Positions 1 through 10,983 of a stretch of 64,000 nucleotides of DNA are shown here, in pieces. The position numbers and the translations under genes are program-made. The notes beneath the pieces are model-generated. The model was given only the letters and a program-made list of their open reading frames with translations. It was not told where the DNA came from and searched no databases. The stretch is from NCBI RefSeq assembly GCF_000702725.1, contig NZ_JNJI01000002.1, forward strand, positions 186,001 to 250,000, given 5' to 3'. This stretch comes from Mesoplasma photuris ATCC 49581. GTDB taxonomy: Bacteria; Bacillota_I; Bacilli_A; Mycoplasmatales; Mycoplasmataceae. How positions within the stretch are numbered: the stretch's first letter is position 1; every line of letters starts with the position of its first letter.

Positions 1-376
1 CTGCTTCACCATTGTAAGCAACACCATTGATAGCATCATTATGAATTCCTTCTAAAACAAGCGAATGAGTTCCATCTCCTGAACCAAATATTAATGAATA
101 AATATGTTGTCAATTTGTAACGGCATGTTCTGTTGCGAATATTAATGATAAGTTCTTATCCAAAATATTAAACAACCCTTGAACAACCATCATAATTACT
201 GTTGGTAAGCAGAAAAACAAAATTGCTTTTCAAGGAGTAGAATAACGTAACATCGCCTCTCTATGTGTCATGGGAGAAATTTTACTATAATCTATTTTTT
301 CTTGAACGTCTTTTGATTCAATTTTTTGGTCTTTTTCATCAAACATTCAATCTAAAAATTTATTATCTTTTTTCAT
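1..376 (-). CDS. MATE-family multidrug/cation efflux transporter (N-terminal part)
   Basis: This is the first 125 codons of a membrane transporter that runs off the left edge. The start ATG follows a strong ribosome site (AGAAGGGAG, 7 nt upstream). After a charged cytoplasmic leader of about 55 residues comes a hydrophobic segment with PTVIMMVVQGLFNILDKNL, the pattern of the first helix of MATE (DinF/NorM) exporters. It resembles the complete MATE gene at 30513-31943, so the window holds two paralogues. MATE proteins expel drugs or organic cations using an ion gradient; the substrate cannot be told. TGA is read as Trp several times. The ABC-F gene at 495 diverges from it, so promoters for both lie in 377-494. 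Confidence 0.8.
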
Positions 377-494
377 GTTTTCTCCCTTCTAAAAATTAAC
401 TTTAAATTTAGTATACTCCACTTATTTTAAAAATGAATTTATTTATATATAATATAATTTAGTGAAATTATTTCAAATGAATAAGGAGGTTATT

Positions 495-2030
495 ATGAGT
501 ATTGTTCTATTGGAAAATATTACTCACCAAAACGGTGGTAAAAAATTATATGTCGATTCTTCAATGAGAATAAATAATGGAGAACATGTAGCCTTGGTTG
601 GTCCAAATGGTGCTGGTAAAACAACTTTATTAAATATTATCGCAGGAAAAATTGTTCCTGATCATGGAAATGTTGAATGACATCCAAAATCAAAAATGGG
701 ATATTTAGATCAACACCAAGAAGTTGATATGACAATTTTAGCAGGAGATTATTTAAAAGATGCTTTTGCACATTTATATGATATTGAAGCTCAAATTCAT
801 CAAATTTATGCTGATATGGCAATCGAATATAAAGAAGAAGATTTAATAAAAGCTTTAGCTATGCAAGACGAGTTAAATGTTAAAGGTTTTGATCAAGTTG
901 AAAAAATAATCGGTAACTTAGTTTCTGGTTTAGGAATTAATGTAGAAAACTTAAGCAAGCAACTAGGTCAGTTATCTGGTGGTCAACGTGGAAAAGTTTT
1001 ATTAGCAAAACTTTTATTAAAAAATGATGATTTCATTTTACTTGATGAACCAACAAACTTTTTAGATGTTGAACAAGTTGAATGATTAGCAGGATTTTTA
1101 AATACATATGAAAATGCATTTTTACTTGTTTCTCACGATGAGGAATTCATAAACAAAACAGTTGGTATTATTTATGCAATTGAAAATTTAGAAATTAATC
1201 GTTATGTTGGTAACTTTGAAAAATATTTAGAATTATCTGAATTAAGAGCCAATCAATATGATCGTGATCGAGAATCACAACAACAACAAATTGGTAAACT
1301 AAAAGAATATATTGCTAAAAATGGGGCTCGTGCCTCAACAGCACGTAGTGCTGAATCGCGTAAAAAACAATTAGAAAAAATTGATGTTATGGATGAGCGA
1401 AAAGTTCAAGCGAAACCAAAAATGAACTTTAAATACCGTCGACCAGCTTCAGCAGTTATTGTTAAAGCTGAAAATTTGGAAATTGGTTATGATTTTGCAT
1501 TAACCGATCCATTAACTTTCGAATTACGCGAAGGAGAAAAATGTATTGTTAGAGGTTACAACGGAATTGGTAAAACAACATTCTTATCAACTGTTAGCGG
1601 TGATTTAAAACCGATTAGTGGAAAAATAATGGTGGGTAATGGAGTTGAAACTTCATTCTTCCACCAAATCGAAGATTATGGAGATATGACGCCAATTGCT
1701 TATTTAATGTCAAATCACCCAAAAATGTTGGAAGGTGAAGTCAGAGCAACAATTGGTAGATTTGGTGTTAAATCAGAATTGATGATGAACCCCATGAAAT
1801 TACTTTCAGGAGGAGAACAAACTAAAGTTCGTTTAGCTTCTTTAAGTTTAGAGCCTGCGAGTTTATTAATTTTCGATGAACCAACAAACCACATCGATAT
1901 CTTAGCAAAAGAAGCTTTATTAGAAGCAATTCAAGCTTTTGAAGGGACTGTTTTATTAACAACTCACGACATCAACTTTGAAACAAACTGAGCTGATAAA
2001 GTATTAAATTTTGAAGACTTAGTTGAATAA
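495..2030 (+). CDS. ABC-F family ATPase with two nucleotide-binding domains
   Basis: A 511-residue soluble protein with two ABC ATPase domains and no membrane segment, the ABC-F layout. Domain 1 has Walker [10 protein letters not shown] (about residue 36), signature LSGGQRGKV, Walker [13 protein letters not shown] and switch His in LLVSHDEEF. Domain 2 has [30 protein letters not shown] and LLTTHDINF. The EQ2-type DEPTN motifs are typical. ABC-F proteins act on the ribosome as translation factors, and some protect against antibiotics; this one looks closest to the housekeeping YbiT/YkpA type, though that is inferred. The start at 495 is chosen because AAGGAGG lies 5 nt upstream; an earlier in-frame ATG at 462 has no ribosome site. 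A strong terminator follows directly. Confidence 0.9.
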
Positions 2031-2060
2031 AAAATCACCATTTTAAAATGGTGATTTTTT
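2031..2060. terminator. Bidirectional intrinsic terminator between ABC-F and azoreductase genes
   Basis: A perfect 14-bp inverted repeat (AAAATCACCATTTT and its complement) has A and T tracts on either side, so it can end transcription from both convergent genes. Confidence 0.85.
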
Positions 2061-2064
2061 AGTT

Positions 2065-2667
2065 TTAAAATGCTTTTGCAGCTTTTAAGATTTTGTCTTC
2101 AAATTGAGAAACAATTTCTTTTGGTGTTTTACCTTGATTTTCAGGCATATCAGTACCGTCAACTAAAACTGAAGGAACAACGTTTGCTCCAACAAATTTT
2201 CAACTATTTTCTAAGTATTTTGCCATATCCGCTCATGGATAAACACTAAATAGTGAACCTTGAGTTAATAGATTAATCACTTTTAAATTTGATAATAATC
2301 CCTTAGCTTCTCCTTTTTGTGAGAATTTATATGTGAATGCTACATTTGGTAACATAATGTGGTCTAAATAGTTTGATAACATTGTTGTTATTTTATTATT
2401 GTGCATTGGTGATACTACAATAACTTTATCAACTGATTTTAATTGGTCAATATAAGCAATTGTGTTTTCAGGTGCTCAAAATTCACCTGTCCCATTGTGT
2501 CTATTTAATGTAATATTAGCCATTGCTACATCATTTAAATCTAATGTAGTGATTTCATCTTTTGGATTGTTTTTTGTATATTCAGTCATGAATACATTTA
2601 ATAATTCTTCTGAACGAGAATTTTCTAAAGAACTCATTGTTCCTTTTATAATTAGTACTTTACTCAT
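2065..2667 (-). CDS. azoR: FMN-dependent NADH-azoreductase-like flavoprotein
   Basis: A 200-residue protein of the AzoR/AcpD flavodoxin-like family, which reduces quinones and azo compounds with NAD(P)H and bound FMN and protects against electrophile stress. It begins MSKVLIIKGT with a serine/arginine-rich flavin phosphate loop (SSLENSRS), then SPMHNNKITTMLSNYLDH, the family motif for flavin contact and dimerisation, and LLTQGS further on. TGA is read as Trp at the SPW-like segments. The ribosome site AGGAAG precedes the ATG. It diverges from an HxlR-type regulator, the arrangement seen for YodB-controlled azoreductase in Bacillus, so induction by quinones or diamide-type stress is likely. 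A second paralogue lies at 16503-17102. Confidence 0.88.
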
Positions 2668-2779
2668 AGTAATGTCTTCCTTTTCTTATTTATGTAGATT
2701 TGATTTCGGATTTCCTCTACTCTATTATCTTATTTATGAAATACATAATATTCAAGAAGGCACTTTTAAGTTGTATAAT
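2656..2779. promoter_or_regulatory. Divergent azoR / HxlR promoter region with possible operator
   Basis: For the plus-strand regulator a good -10 box TATAAT lies at 2774-2779, 24 nt before its ATG. An inverted repeat TACT-N8-AGTA lies at 2656-2671 across the azoR start codon. Because HxlR/YodB regulators usually bind such dyads next to their targets, it is a candidate operator, but the repeat is short and the assignment is inference. Confidence 0.4.
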
Positions 2780-2802
2780 TACATTAAAGAAACCGAGGTC
2801 AC

Positions 2803-3105
2803 ATGTCTAAAGAATTACCGATTTGTCCCGCTGAAAAAGCATTATCAATAATTTCATCAAAGTGAAGTTTATATATTATTAAAGAATTAGTTGATAAAAA
2901 TATGCGTTTTAATGAATTGATCAAAACACTTGGGGTTTCGCAAAAAGTACTAACTGAAAATTTGAAAAAATTAGAAGAAAATAATGTGATCGATCGAAAA
3001 GTATTTCCCGTGATTCCACCAAAAGTTGAATATTCTTTAACAGAATTTGGTAAAACATTAATACCCGTTCTTGATACGCTACACGAATGAGGAGAAACTC
3101 TATAA
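2803..3105 (+). CDS. HxlR/YodB-family winged-helix regulator
   Basis: A 100-residue DNA-binding protein of the HxlR family. It has the expected order: N-terminal Cys (C8, in ELPICPAEKAL), then a conserved W in SSKWSLYIIKEL, the recognition helix region FNELIKTLGVSQKVLTENL, and the wing with YSLTEFGKTLIPVL. In Bacillus YodB the equivalent N-terminal cysteine is the redox sensor that controls an azoreductase. Here the N-terminal Cys is kept while a second C-terminal Cys is absent, which suggests one-Cys sensing (inference). It diverges from azoR at 2667 and probably represses it and itself. Confidence 0.88.
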
Positions 3106-3144
3106 TACAAAAGCGCCTAATTTGTGATTAGGCGCTTTTGTATT
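3104..3144. terminator. Bidirectional intrinsic terminator
   Basis: An 18-bp perfect stem (core AAAAGCGCCTAAT) with a 5-nt loop lies between the HxlR gene and the convergent minus-strand gene that ends at 3148. A/T tracts on each side suit termination in both directions. It overlaps the HxlR stop codon. Confidence 0.85.
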
Positions 3145-3147
3145 ATT

Positions 3148-3576
3148 TTATGATTGGTGTGAATTGTTTTCGAATTTCTTTTCTGAGATATTTTTTTCTT
3201 TAAAAAACTCACGACTTTTAGAATCTAAGTGAATTCTAATCACTTTTTTTATAAATAAATAAGTTGATGCAATGAACAATGCAATTCCACCTCCAATAAT
3301 AGAACTTCCTACTATACTATCATTTAAAAATTCTCAATTAGTGAATGAATCTGGATATTGATTGTGAATGTATACAAAGCCTAATGTTATCAGACCTATT
3401 GATAAAAAGATAATAATTAATCATACAATACCTTTTCAATATTCTTTTCGATATCCGTTATAACAAGTTTGGTGCATATATTTTTTTCCCTTTAAAATTG
3501 ATCCGTGGTGTTTATAGCCATGACGAAAAACATGAAAGCTTTTAATTTCAAGTTTACAAATTGTACATTTATTCAT
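3148..3576 (-). CDS. Small zinc-ribbon-like membrane protein
   Basis: A 142-residue protein I cannot assign to a named family. The N-terminus has CTICK and, about 35 residues later, TCYNG, together with several His residues (FRHGYKHHG), which looks like a zinc-binding knuckle. Two hydrophobic segments follow (about residues 52-70, with WLIIIFLSIGLITLGF, and about 90-110, with SSIIGGGIALFIASTYLF), then a charged tail. It ends a minus-strand cluster HAAS protein, PadR regulator, this gene, with only 5 nt after the PadR stop, so the three are probably one operon. A membrane role linked to the HAAS protein is inferred from context only. Confidence 0.75.
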
Positions 3577-3581
3577 ATTAA

Positions 3582-3890
3582 TTACTTAAGTAAGTCATTA
3601 ATGTTCTTCTGGAAATCTTCCCAGATTTTAATATTTCTAATTAATTCTTCTTTACCTTCATTAGTAATCTTGTAATATTTACGAGAAGGATAGTTTCCGT
3701 CTGATTCTGACATATAGAAATCACAAAACTTTTTATTAATCATTTTTTTTAAAATTGCATATGAAGTAGATTCATTAATTTCAATTATTTGATTAATAAT
3801 TTTATTCAATTCATAAGCATAACAATCTTTATCATTTAGGTGCTTAAGAATGATTAATTCTAATATACCTTTTTTTAATTGTGTATCCAT
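3582..3890 (-). CDS. PadR-family transcriptional regulator
   Basis: A 102-residue winged-helix protein. It has the PadR features: an N-terminal helix with KKGILELIILKHL, then CYAYELNKII, STSYAILKKM as recognition region, and the wing RKYYKITNEGKEEL. PadR proteins of this short type (subfamily 2) form dimers with a C-terminal helix, here KIWEDFQKNINDLL. The gene lies 22 nt after the HAAS-domain membrane protein gene, a pairing common in Firmicutes in which the PadR protein represses the operon. A matching inverted repeat sits in the operon promoter (5045-5087). Confidence 0.88.
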   Translation of the reverse strand: MDTQLKKGILELIILKHLNDKDCYAYELNKIINQIIEINESTSYAILKKMINKKFCDFYMSESDGNYPSRKYYKITNEGKEELIRNIKIWEDFQKNINDLLK

Positions 3891-3912
3891 TCAAAACACC
3901 TTTCTGTATTTT

Positions 3913-5028
3913 TTAATCTTCTAAAGTTATAGTAACGTCTATAGGACCAAAAGATAAAGCATATGCAGTTCAACTAAAGTAGTCGAAACCAAATACTAAT
4001 GTATCACTACCATTATTTTGATTTTTAATAGTTTCTAAAGTTATACCTTCAAATATTCCATCTTTAAAATAATGGTGGAATTCTACAGTCATTTTTTTGA
4101 CAGGTTTAACTTCATTTTCTTTTTCAAATTTTCTATAATCAATTACTTTTGATCCTGAACCAACATAACCAAAGGGAGTATTATCAAATCTGAAATTAGA
4201 ATATCTAACATCTCCTGTCATTTGTCTTAAATTAACATCGCCAAGTTCTTCACCTTCAAATGTTTTCGCAATATGATTGTCAAATTCTCTATTAATAAGA
4301 TTTTGAACAATCGAATCTTTTGGTGCGATTGTAACTAATGTTCCACCAGTTGCTGATGCAATTGATAGACCAGCTAAACAAATCAAAATTCATTTTCCGA
4401 CTTTATTTTTTTTCGGTCTTTCATTAGGCAATCTGCCTAAGAAACGTTTATCACTTCCAAAAGTCATAAACATTCCATTAATACTTGCTCCACCAATAGC
4501 TACTGATCCTTTGAATAGGAATCAACAAATTATTGCAACCAACGGAATTAATCCCAAGAAGGCGAATGCTAATGGTAACGCATCAGAAATCTCAAAGTTT
4601 ATGAAAGATAATACTATGGCTGGAATTAATACAATACATAGCCCAATCACAATTAAGAAAAACATAGCGGCTAGCAACATTGGTAATACGACACCAATTG
4701 GTACTAAGAATATATTTATAAATCCTGCTCAAAAGCTTCGATTTATTCCTAAACCATCTCTAACAATGGTTGTTTTCCCTTTTTTATTTTCTTTTACTAT
4801 TTTAGTTTTTCTATCAATACCGAATTCTTCATAGATATTTTTACTAATTAGTTCGTGTGATTCTAAGCGAGCTAATATTGATTCAATATCTTGTCCTTCC
4901 GCTAATTCAATATCAATTCTTTCTGAATAAGCATCGATAATATCTTTTTTATCATTTGTAGATAATAACTTAAGTGATCTTGATAGACCAGCTAATCATT
5001 GTTTCTTTCTTTTTTTAATTTTTCTCAT
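3913..5028 (-). CDS. HAAS-domain (DUF1700-like) integral membrane protein
   Basis: A 371-residue membrane protein. The first 70 residues form a helical HAAS-type domain (WLAGLSRSLKLLSTNDKKDI, then YSERIDIELAEGQDIES), known as a partner of PadR regulators. A membrane block follows at about residues 105-190 with several helices (IFLVPIGVVLPMLLAAMFFL, LAFAFLGLIPLVAIICWFLF), then another helix near 210 (KWILICLAGLSIASATGG) and a C-terminal domain of about 140 residues, probably extracellular, with beta-rich sequence like DUF4097 or DUF4179 sensor domains. The ATG follows AAGGGGA. It is the first gene of a three-gene operon with padR. Its function is unknown; a membrane-stress or sensory role is an inference. 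Confidence 0.75.
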
Positions 5029-5044
5029 GGTTTTTGTTCCCCTT

Positions 5045-5087
5045 CAACTACTATACTATATCAACTACTTTACAATAACAAGTAGTT
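5045..5087 (-). promoter_or_regulatory. Promoter with inverted repeat, likely PadR operator
   Basis: Upstream of the HAAS-padR operon a perfect 8-bp inverted repeat AACTACTT (5063-5070) and AAGTAGTT (5080-5087) is followed by a third half-site CAACTAC at 5045-5051. A -10-like TATAGT lies between these copies on the minus strand, so a bound repressor would block RNA polymerase. Autoregulation by the PadR protein is inferred. Confidence 0.5.
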
Positions 5088-5124
5088 TTTGCAAAAAAAA
5101 TAATTTTTTTCACAAAATAAAAAA

Positions 5125-5144
5125 CAACACCCTAAAGGGTGTTG
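5125..5144 (-). terminator. Intrinsic terminator after nucleoside hydrolase
   Basis: Stem CAACACCC / GGGTGTTG with a 4-nt loop, followed on the minus strand by a T-rich tract. Confidence 0.8.
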
Positions 5145-5146
5145 AA

Positions 5147-6064
5147 TTAACCACATTTTTTAATAGATTCTACAAATCATTTATGGAATAGGTCATGTTT
5201 AACTTCTTTAAGCACTAAAACATTTGGTTCTTTACCTAAAAATCCCCTAAAGTCACAATATGTAGCTCCTGCTGAAATTGATGATTGAGTATCAACTTCA
5301 ACATAAGTTTTTTCTCCAATAAACATATCCGGGTTTGTAATATATCCAATTGCACAACCATCATACATGTTTGAACTAGTTTTACCTTTTACACTTCCGT
5401 ATCCAGCAAACATTTTTACTAACATGTCTCCGATTTTACCTGATTCGATTTCTTCTTTCATTTCAGGAGTAACTTTAGCTTGCATTCCGACTTCCATCGG
5501 TGCCATAACTATGTCTAAACCTGATTCAAAAACGATTTTTGCAGCTTCAGGATCAATATTAATATTGAATTCTGAGTATACTCCCATGTTTCCACGGCCA
5601 ATAGCACCACCCATTAAAACGATTTTTTCAATTTTTGGTAATACTTCTGGATACATTCTAATTAGTAATCCAATATTTGTTAATGGACCAATTGGCATGA
5701 TAGTAATTTTTTCTTTACTATTCATAAGTTCATTTTTCATAGCAACAACTGCGTGTTCTTCCATAACTTTAGTCATGTCTGGTTCTGGGAAAGTGTAACC
5801 ATCCATTCCACTAGCTCCATGTACGTTTGCTGCATCTCTTAAAGGTCTGATTAAAGGCAATTGAGCTCCAGCAGCCACAGGTACATTTTTACCTGTAATT
5901 TCTAATAATTTAATTACATTAGCTGTAGTTTTATCAATTCCTACATTTCCAGCAACAGTTGTAATAAGTCTTACATCAACGTTTTCATTAAATAGTGCAA
6001 TACAAATTGCTGCTGCATCATCAATTCCTGGGTCAGTATCAATAATAATTGGTGTTTTGTTCAT
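5147..6064 (-). CDS. Inosine-uridine-preferring nucleoside hydrolase
   Basis: A 305-residue enzyme of the nucleoside N-ribohydrolase family, which splits purine or pyrimidine nucleosides into base and ribose. The N-terminal calcium-binding motif IIDTDPGIDDAAAI is complete, as are IMPIGPLTNIG and VLMGGAIGRGNM, the conserved core stretches. A later conserved asparagine lies in EFNINIDPEAA. The C-terminus extends through a TGA Trp to CG-TAA. The ATG has AAAGGAG 8 nt upstream, and an extended -10 (TAGTATAAT on the minus strand, 6088-6093) lies just before it. The ribose released could be phosphorylated by the ribokinase at 13786-14706 and the bases salvaged; this link is inference. Confidence 0.92.
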
Positions 6065-6114
6065 AAATAAACTCCTTTGTTTAAATAATTATACTATTTA
6101 ATCTATATATAAAA

Positions 6115-6137
6115 AAGAAAAAATCCCGTAGGATTTT
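6115..6137 (-). terminator. Orphan intrinsic terminator next to purB-end repeat
   Basis: On the minus strand, stem AAAATCC / GGATTTT with loop TACG is followed by TTTC. It lies directly after a copy of the last codons of purB (6135-6161), but the intact purB gene ends 4.8 kb away. It may be the original purB terminator, displaced by insertion of the sugar cassette. Confidence 0.55.
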
Positions 6138-6161
6138 AATTAAATATTCTTTTAAAAATTT
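6135..6161. repeat. 27-bp direct repeat, copy 1 (duplicate of purB 3' end)
   Basis: This stretch matches 10957-10983 at all 27 positions. In the other copy it encodes the last residues and stop codon of PurB (IFKRIFN, stop). Here it is a stranded fragment followed on the minus strand by a terminator. The two copies bound the beta-glucoside cassette. Confidence 0.75.
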
Positions 6162-6314
6162 CGTTAAATAAAGCATTGGTTTATCTGATAATATAAAAAT
6201 TAATTTTATTTTTATAGTCAAATAAAAATTCTCTTTGTATTTTTAATGAAAGATTTATTTCCATCATTTTATATACTTAGAGAATTATACTAGTAAAATC
6301 AATTTTATATTAAA

Positions 6315-7715
<1,401 letters not shown>

Positions 7716-7724
7716 ATTTATTTC

Positions 7725-9920
7725 CTATTTTCTATTTTTTAAACTTGTTTTTTTGGCATTCTCTAAATCAAAACTAATTTCAACAGAATATAATCCATTT
7801 CAAATAATATTATCTAAAATTTCTTTTTGTTCATTAGTTATGGGCTGTTTATCAATTTTTTCATTAGCTTTTTGGTACAAATCTATTCGTTTATTTTCAA
7901 AATTTTCTAATATAAATTTATTTTCATTTTCTAAATCTTTTTTCTTTTTATCCAAAGAATTTCTCTCGTCATATAAAGAAAATTTTTCATATAAATTATT
8001 AAGATCATTAAACTTATTAAATAATTCACTGTCTTCTTTTTTTGTTAATTTTCTTTTTAAACTAACTAATTTTTTATACATTTCGTTTCTTTTTGTATTT
8101 TCTTTTTCTTCCAACATAAGTTCTTTATTTTGGATTTTTGACATATCACCATAATATTTATAAACATTTTTATAATCTTTTTTCATACTTCCAATCTCTG
8201 ATAATTCAGAATTAAAAATATTTATAATAAATTCTTTTTCCAAATGTGCTCATTTAGTTAGTAACTTGATTGATTTTTTAAACTCTCTTGCTTCATTTTT
8301 TCTTTCTTTATATGCTAGGAAAGTTATTCCAAATCCAACAGAAAATGTTACAAATCAAACCATAAATAATAATCCAACTTCAGTTGCAGAACTATAGGTA
8401 ATGGCGTGTTGGAAATTTGGATCAATAGATTGAGCATAATCATTAAATCTTAATGCACTTAAAATACCAAATGTGCCCATTATATCCATATCAATATCTA
8501 GTATACCGATTAGAAAACCTCCAACAAGCGCTCCTAAACAACCATAAATAAAAGGTTTTGTTCTCGGAAGATTTATTCCATAAATAATAGGTTCAGTTAT
8601 TCCGAATACCCCCGCAGGAATTGTTGCAAATGCCATTTTTTTAAGAGACATATTTTTAGTTGTTATTGCAACAGCTAACACAGCACCAAGTTGTCCTCAA
8701 TAAGCTGAAACGTTCGCAGTACCTAATAATTGAGGTGTTCCTGAACTAATGTTAGTGTCAATCATAACTCCCAATGGGGTGTGTGTTCCAATTATTACCA
8801 ATGGTTGTCACAGAGCTGTGAATATAGCTGTTCCAAAACCATATGGAATTGTTCCTATTCATGTCATTGCTTTAAATATTCCAAATTCTAATAAGCTCGA
8901 GATCGGAGCTAATATAAACCACAACAATAACATGGTTGATAAAATAACTAGCAGTCCTCTGAAAGTAATATCAAGAGCTGCTGGCATTCATTTTTTAATT
9001 CATTTATCTATAAATACTACTAATAAACCTCCAACAATGTAAGGTATTATAGAACCTTGATATCCCATAATAACAATAGGGAAATCTCCAATAGCAAACA
9101 AGAAGAAACCATTTTTTTCTGATTGTGAATCAGAAATTCATTCTCCAAAATTAACGTTAGAAATATTTTCGGGTATTGTATATTTATCTTTTAATACTAA
9201 TGGGAAAAATCCTTGCGATAACAAAAATAATCCAACAGCAATAGCAAATCATGGATTAGCGTCAAAATATCTCGCTGTGTTATATATGAAAAAAATCCCA
9301 ATAGCAGGCATTATAGTATTTGCCAGTATAAAGAAAAGAGAATCTCACACACCAAATAAATATAATGTTTGCATACTAATTGATATAACTTCTTTTTCGC
9401 CAAAATTATTTATAATTTCAATTGAATTGTTTAGTGGCCCTCCTTCTAAAGTTAATAGCGCGTAAATAGCTACCAGCATACCTCCAGCAATTATTAGACC
9501 AATGGCTGGTTGAATAATTCCAACAACCCCGGCCATAAATCTTTTACCAATGCTGGGTTTTTTATTTATAATTTCACTTTTGTTTTTGATAGTATCTGTT
9601 TTATCTATTTTTTCGTAAATAATAAATTCGTCTAAAACTTTTGGGACTTCTCCACCAATAATAATTTGTAACTCTGGTCCATTTCAATTAATACCTTTAA
9701 CCAAAGGTATTTGTTTTATTTTTTCAATATTTACAATATTTTTATTTTTAATATTTGTTCTAAATCTAGTCATACAATTATAAGGCTTTGAGTAATTATC
9801 CTTACCTAAATACTCATAAATTGCTTCCGCAGTAGAACGATACTTGCTTTTAAAATCTTTAATATCTAAATCATATATTTTTTCTGAATGATTTGATTTT
9901 GTTTTTTTAAATAAATTCAT
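7725..9920 (-). CDS. PTS beta-glucoside transporter subunit EIIBC with coiled-coil C-terminus
   Basis: A 731-residue membrane protein that takes up and phosphorylates a beta-glucoside. The EIIB domain (about residues 27-100) has the phosphorylated cysteine C49 in NCMTRFR. The EIIC domain (about 125-520) starts with FMAGVVGIIQPAIGLIIAGG and contains GTHTPLGVMID and FGITEPIIYGINLPRTKPF, the sugar-binding EIIC signature. The usual EIIA domain is missing. In its place is a tail of about 200 charged residues with long coiled-coil character (KKKKDLENENKFILENFENK), so phosphate must come from an EIIA elsewhere. It is followed by the GH1 enzyme and preceded by an RpiR regulator. Confidence 0.9.
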
Positions 9921-9966
9921 TTTGTATTCCTTTCACATGGTCATTTTATTACTTAGGCAACAAAAA

Positions 9967-9980
9967 AAGCCTTTCGGCTT
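9967..9980 (-). terminator. Intrinsic terminator between rpiR-type gene and PTS gene
   Basis: Stem AAGCC / GGCTT with loop GAAA, followed on the minus strand by seven T. It would end the regulator transcript before the PTS gene, so the PTS-GH1 pair probably has its own promoter in 9921-9966 or depends on read-through. Confidence 0.75.
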
Positions 9981-10003
9981 GTGTTCTTTAATTACTTTAA
10001 TAT

Positions 10004-10777
10004 TTATAAAGTAATTAATTCTTTATTTAACTTATTAATAATTTCCAAAAACAATATATCAAATAATAGATTTCTATATATTGTATCTGAATATTTAACA
10101 TCTAAATTTAAGTTTATATTATTACCTTCTATAACTTTAATTTGTTTACCCTCGGTTATTAAAGTAAATATTTTACTGTGATCCACATTTTCTAAGCATT
10201 CATTATAAAATCTTTTCTCTAGTGGACTCAAAACTCCTGTAAAAGTAAAAAAATACTTATTAAATTTAAAAAGAGAATCTACATATCGAGAACTTCTACC
10301 AAGAGATTGAGAATTAAAAAATACAACATTTGTAAATCCTTTAATATTAATACTATTAATAAAAAATTGCATTGAATAATTTGACTGACCAGATGAAATA
10401 AAAGCTATTTTTTCATTATTTAAAATAGAGTTTATTAATTCATTTAATATTTTTATATTATTATTTATAAATTCATGTAGAGTTATAAGATCACTCAAGG
10501 TTTCATTTAAATTATTTAAGTTCATTTTATTTAAATAAATTATATTTTCATATTCAATTTTAAGTCTTATTATTAATTCGCGATAGCCAGAAAAATTGAT
10601 CGATTTGCAAAATTGAGTGATAAGTGGTTGGGAAACGAAACATTCATTAGCTAGTTCACTTTGAGATAAAAACTCTCCTTCATTATAATGCTCTAATATT
10701 TTTTTAGAAATAATATAAAAAGTTTCTTTCTCATCATTTTCTAAAAACTTACATAGTATTTTTACAATAGAAACCAT
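10004..10777 (-). CDS. MurR/RpiR-family transcriptional regulator
   Basis: A 257-residue regulator. The first 75 residues form the RpiR helix-turn-helix domain (LSQSELANECFVSQPLITQF, with GYRELIIRLK). The rest is a SIS sugar-phosphate domain with KIAFISSGQSNYSMQ as phosphate loop and YFFTFTGVLSP later. Such proteins sense a sugar phosphate and control nearby uptake genes, here the PTS and GH1 genes. I chose the second ATG (10777) because GGAGG lies 8 nt before it; the upstream ATG at 10792 overlaps this ribosome site and has none of its own. The gene is markedly more AT-rich than the purine genes next to it, which fits an acquired cassette. Confidence 0.88.
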   Translation of the reverse strand: MVSIVKILCKFLENDEKETFYIISKKILEHYNEGEFLSQSELANECFVSQPLITQFCKSINFSGYRELIIRLKIEYENIIYLNKMNLNNLNETLSDLITLHEFINNNIKILNELINSILNNEKIAFISSGQSNYSMQFFINSINIKGFTNVVFFNSQSLGRSSRYVDSLFKFNKYFFTFTGVLSPLEKRFYNECLENVDHSKIFTLITEGKQIKVIEGNNINLNLDVKYSDTIYRNLLFDILFLEIINKLNKELITL

Positions 10778-10829
10778 ATTATTTTCCTCCATTTGCTTTA
10801 ATTATATCTTTCTGAAAATAAAAAACTAA

Positions 10830-10848
10830 TTTCAATAGAATAATGAAA
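10830..10848. promoter_or_regulatory. Candidate RpiR operator upstream of the regulator gene
   Basis: Inverted repeat TTTCA-N9-TGAAA, about 50 nt upstream of the regulator start. A -10 TATAAT (minus strand, ends near 10801) lies between it and the gene. Half-sites of this type fit RpiR-family operators, but the repeat is short and the assignment is inference. Confidence 0.35.
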
Positions 10849-10956
10849 CATTAAATATAAAAGTGTCTATAAATTTATAAAAAATAAATATAAAAAAGCC
10901 AATTTTGATGACCTTTTTATATTTAAATTAATAACAATTTTCAAATACGATAGAAA

Positions 10957-10983
10957 TTTAATTAAATATTCTTTTAAAAATTT
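10957..10983. repeat. 27-bp direct repeat, copy 2 (purB 3' end)
   Basis: Identical to 6135-6161. It covers the last codons and stop of purB. It marks the right border of the beta-glucoside cassette. Confidence 0.75.

Noticed and set aside
4511-4834. Open frame on the plus strand inside the HAAS protein gene
   Set aside because: It is antisense to a clear membrane protein gene, has no ribosome site and no recognisable family.
9921-9966. Possible BglG-type antiterminator site before the PTS gene
   Set aside because: The hairpin at 9967-9980 is a simple terminator with no overlapping RNA-binding site, and the nearby regulator is RpiR type, not BglG type.
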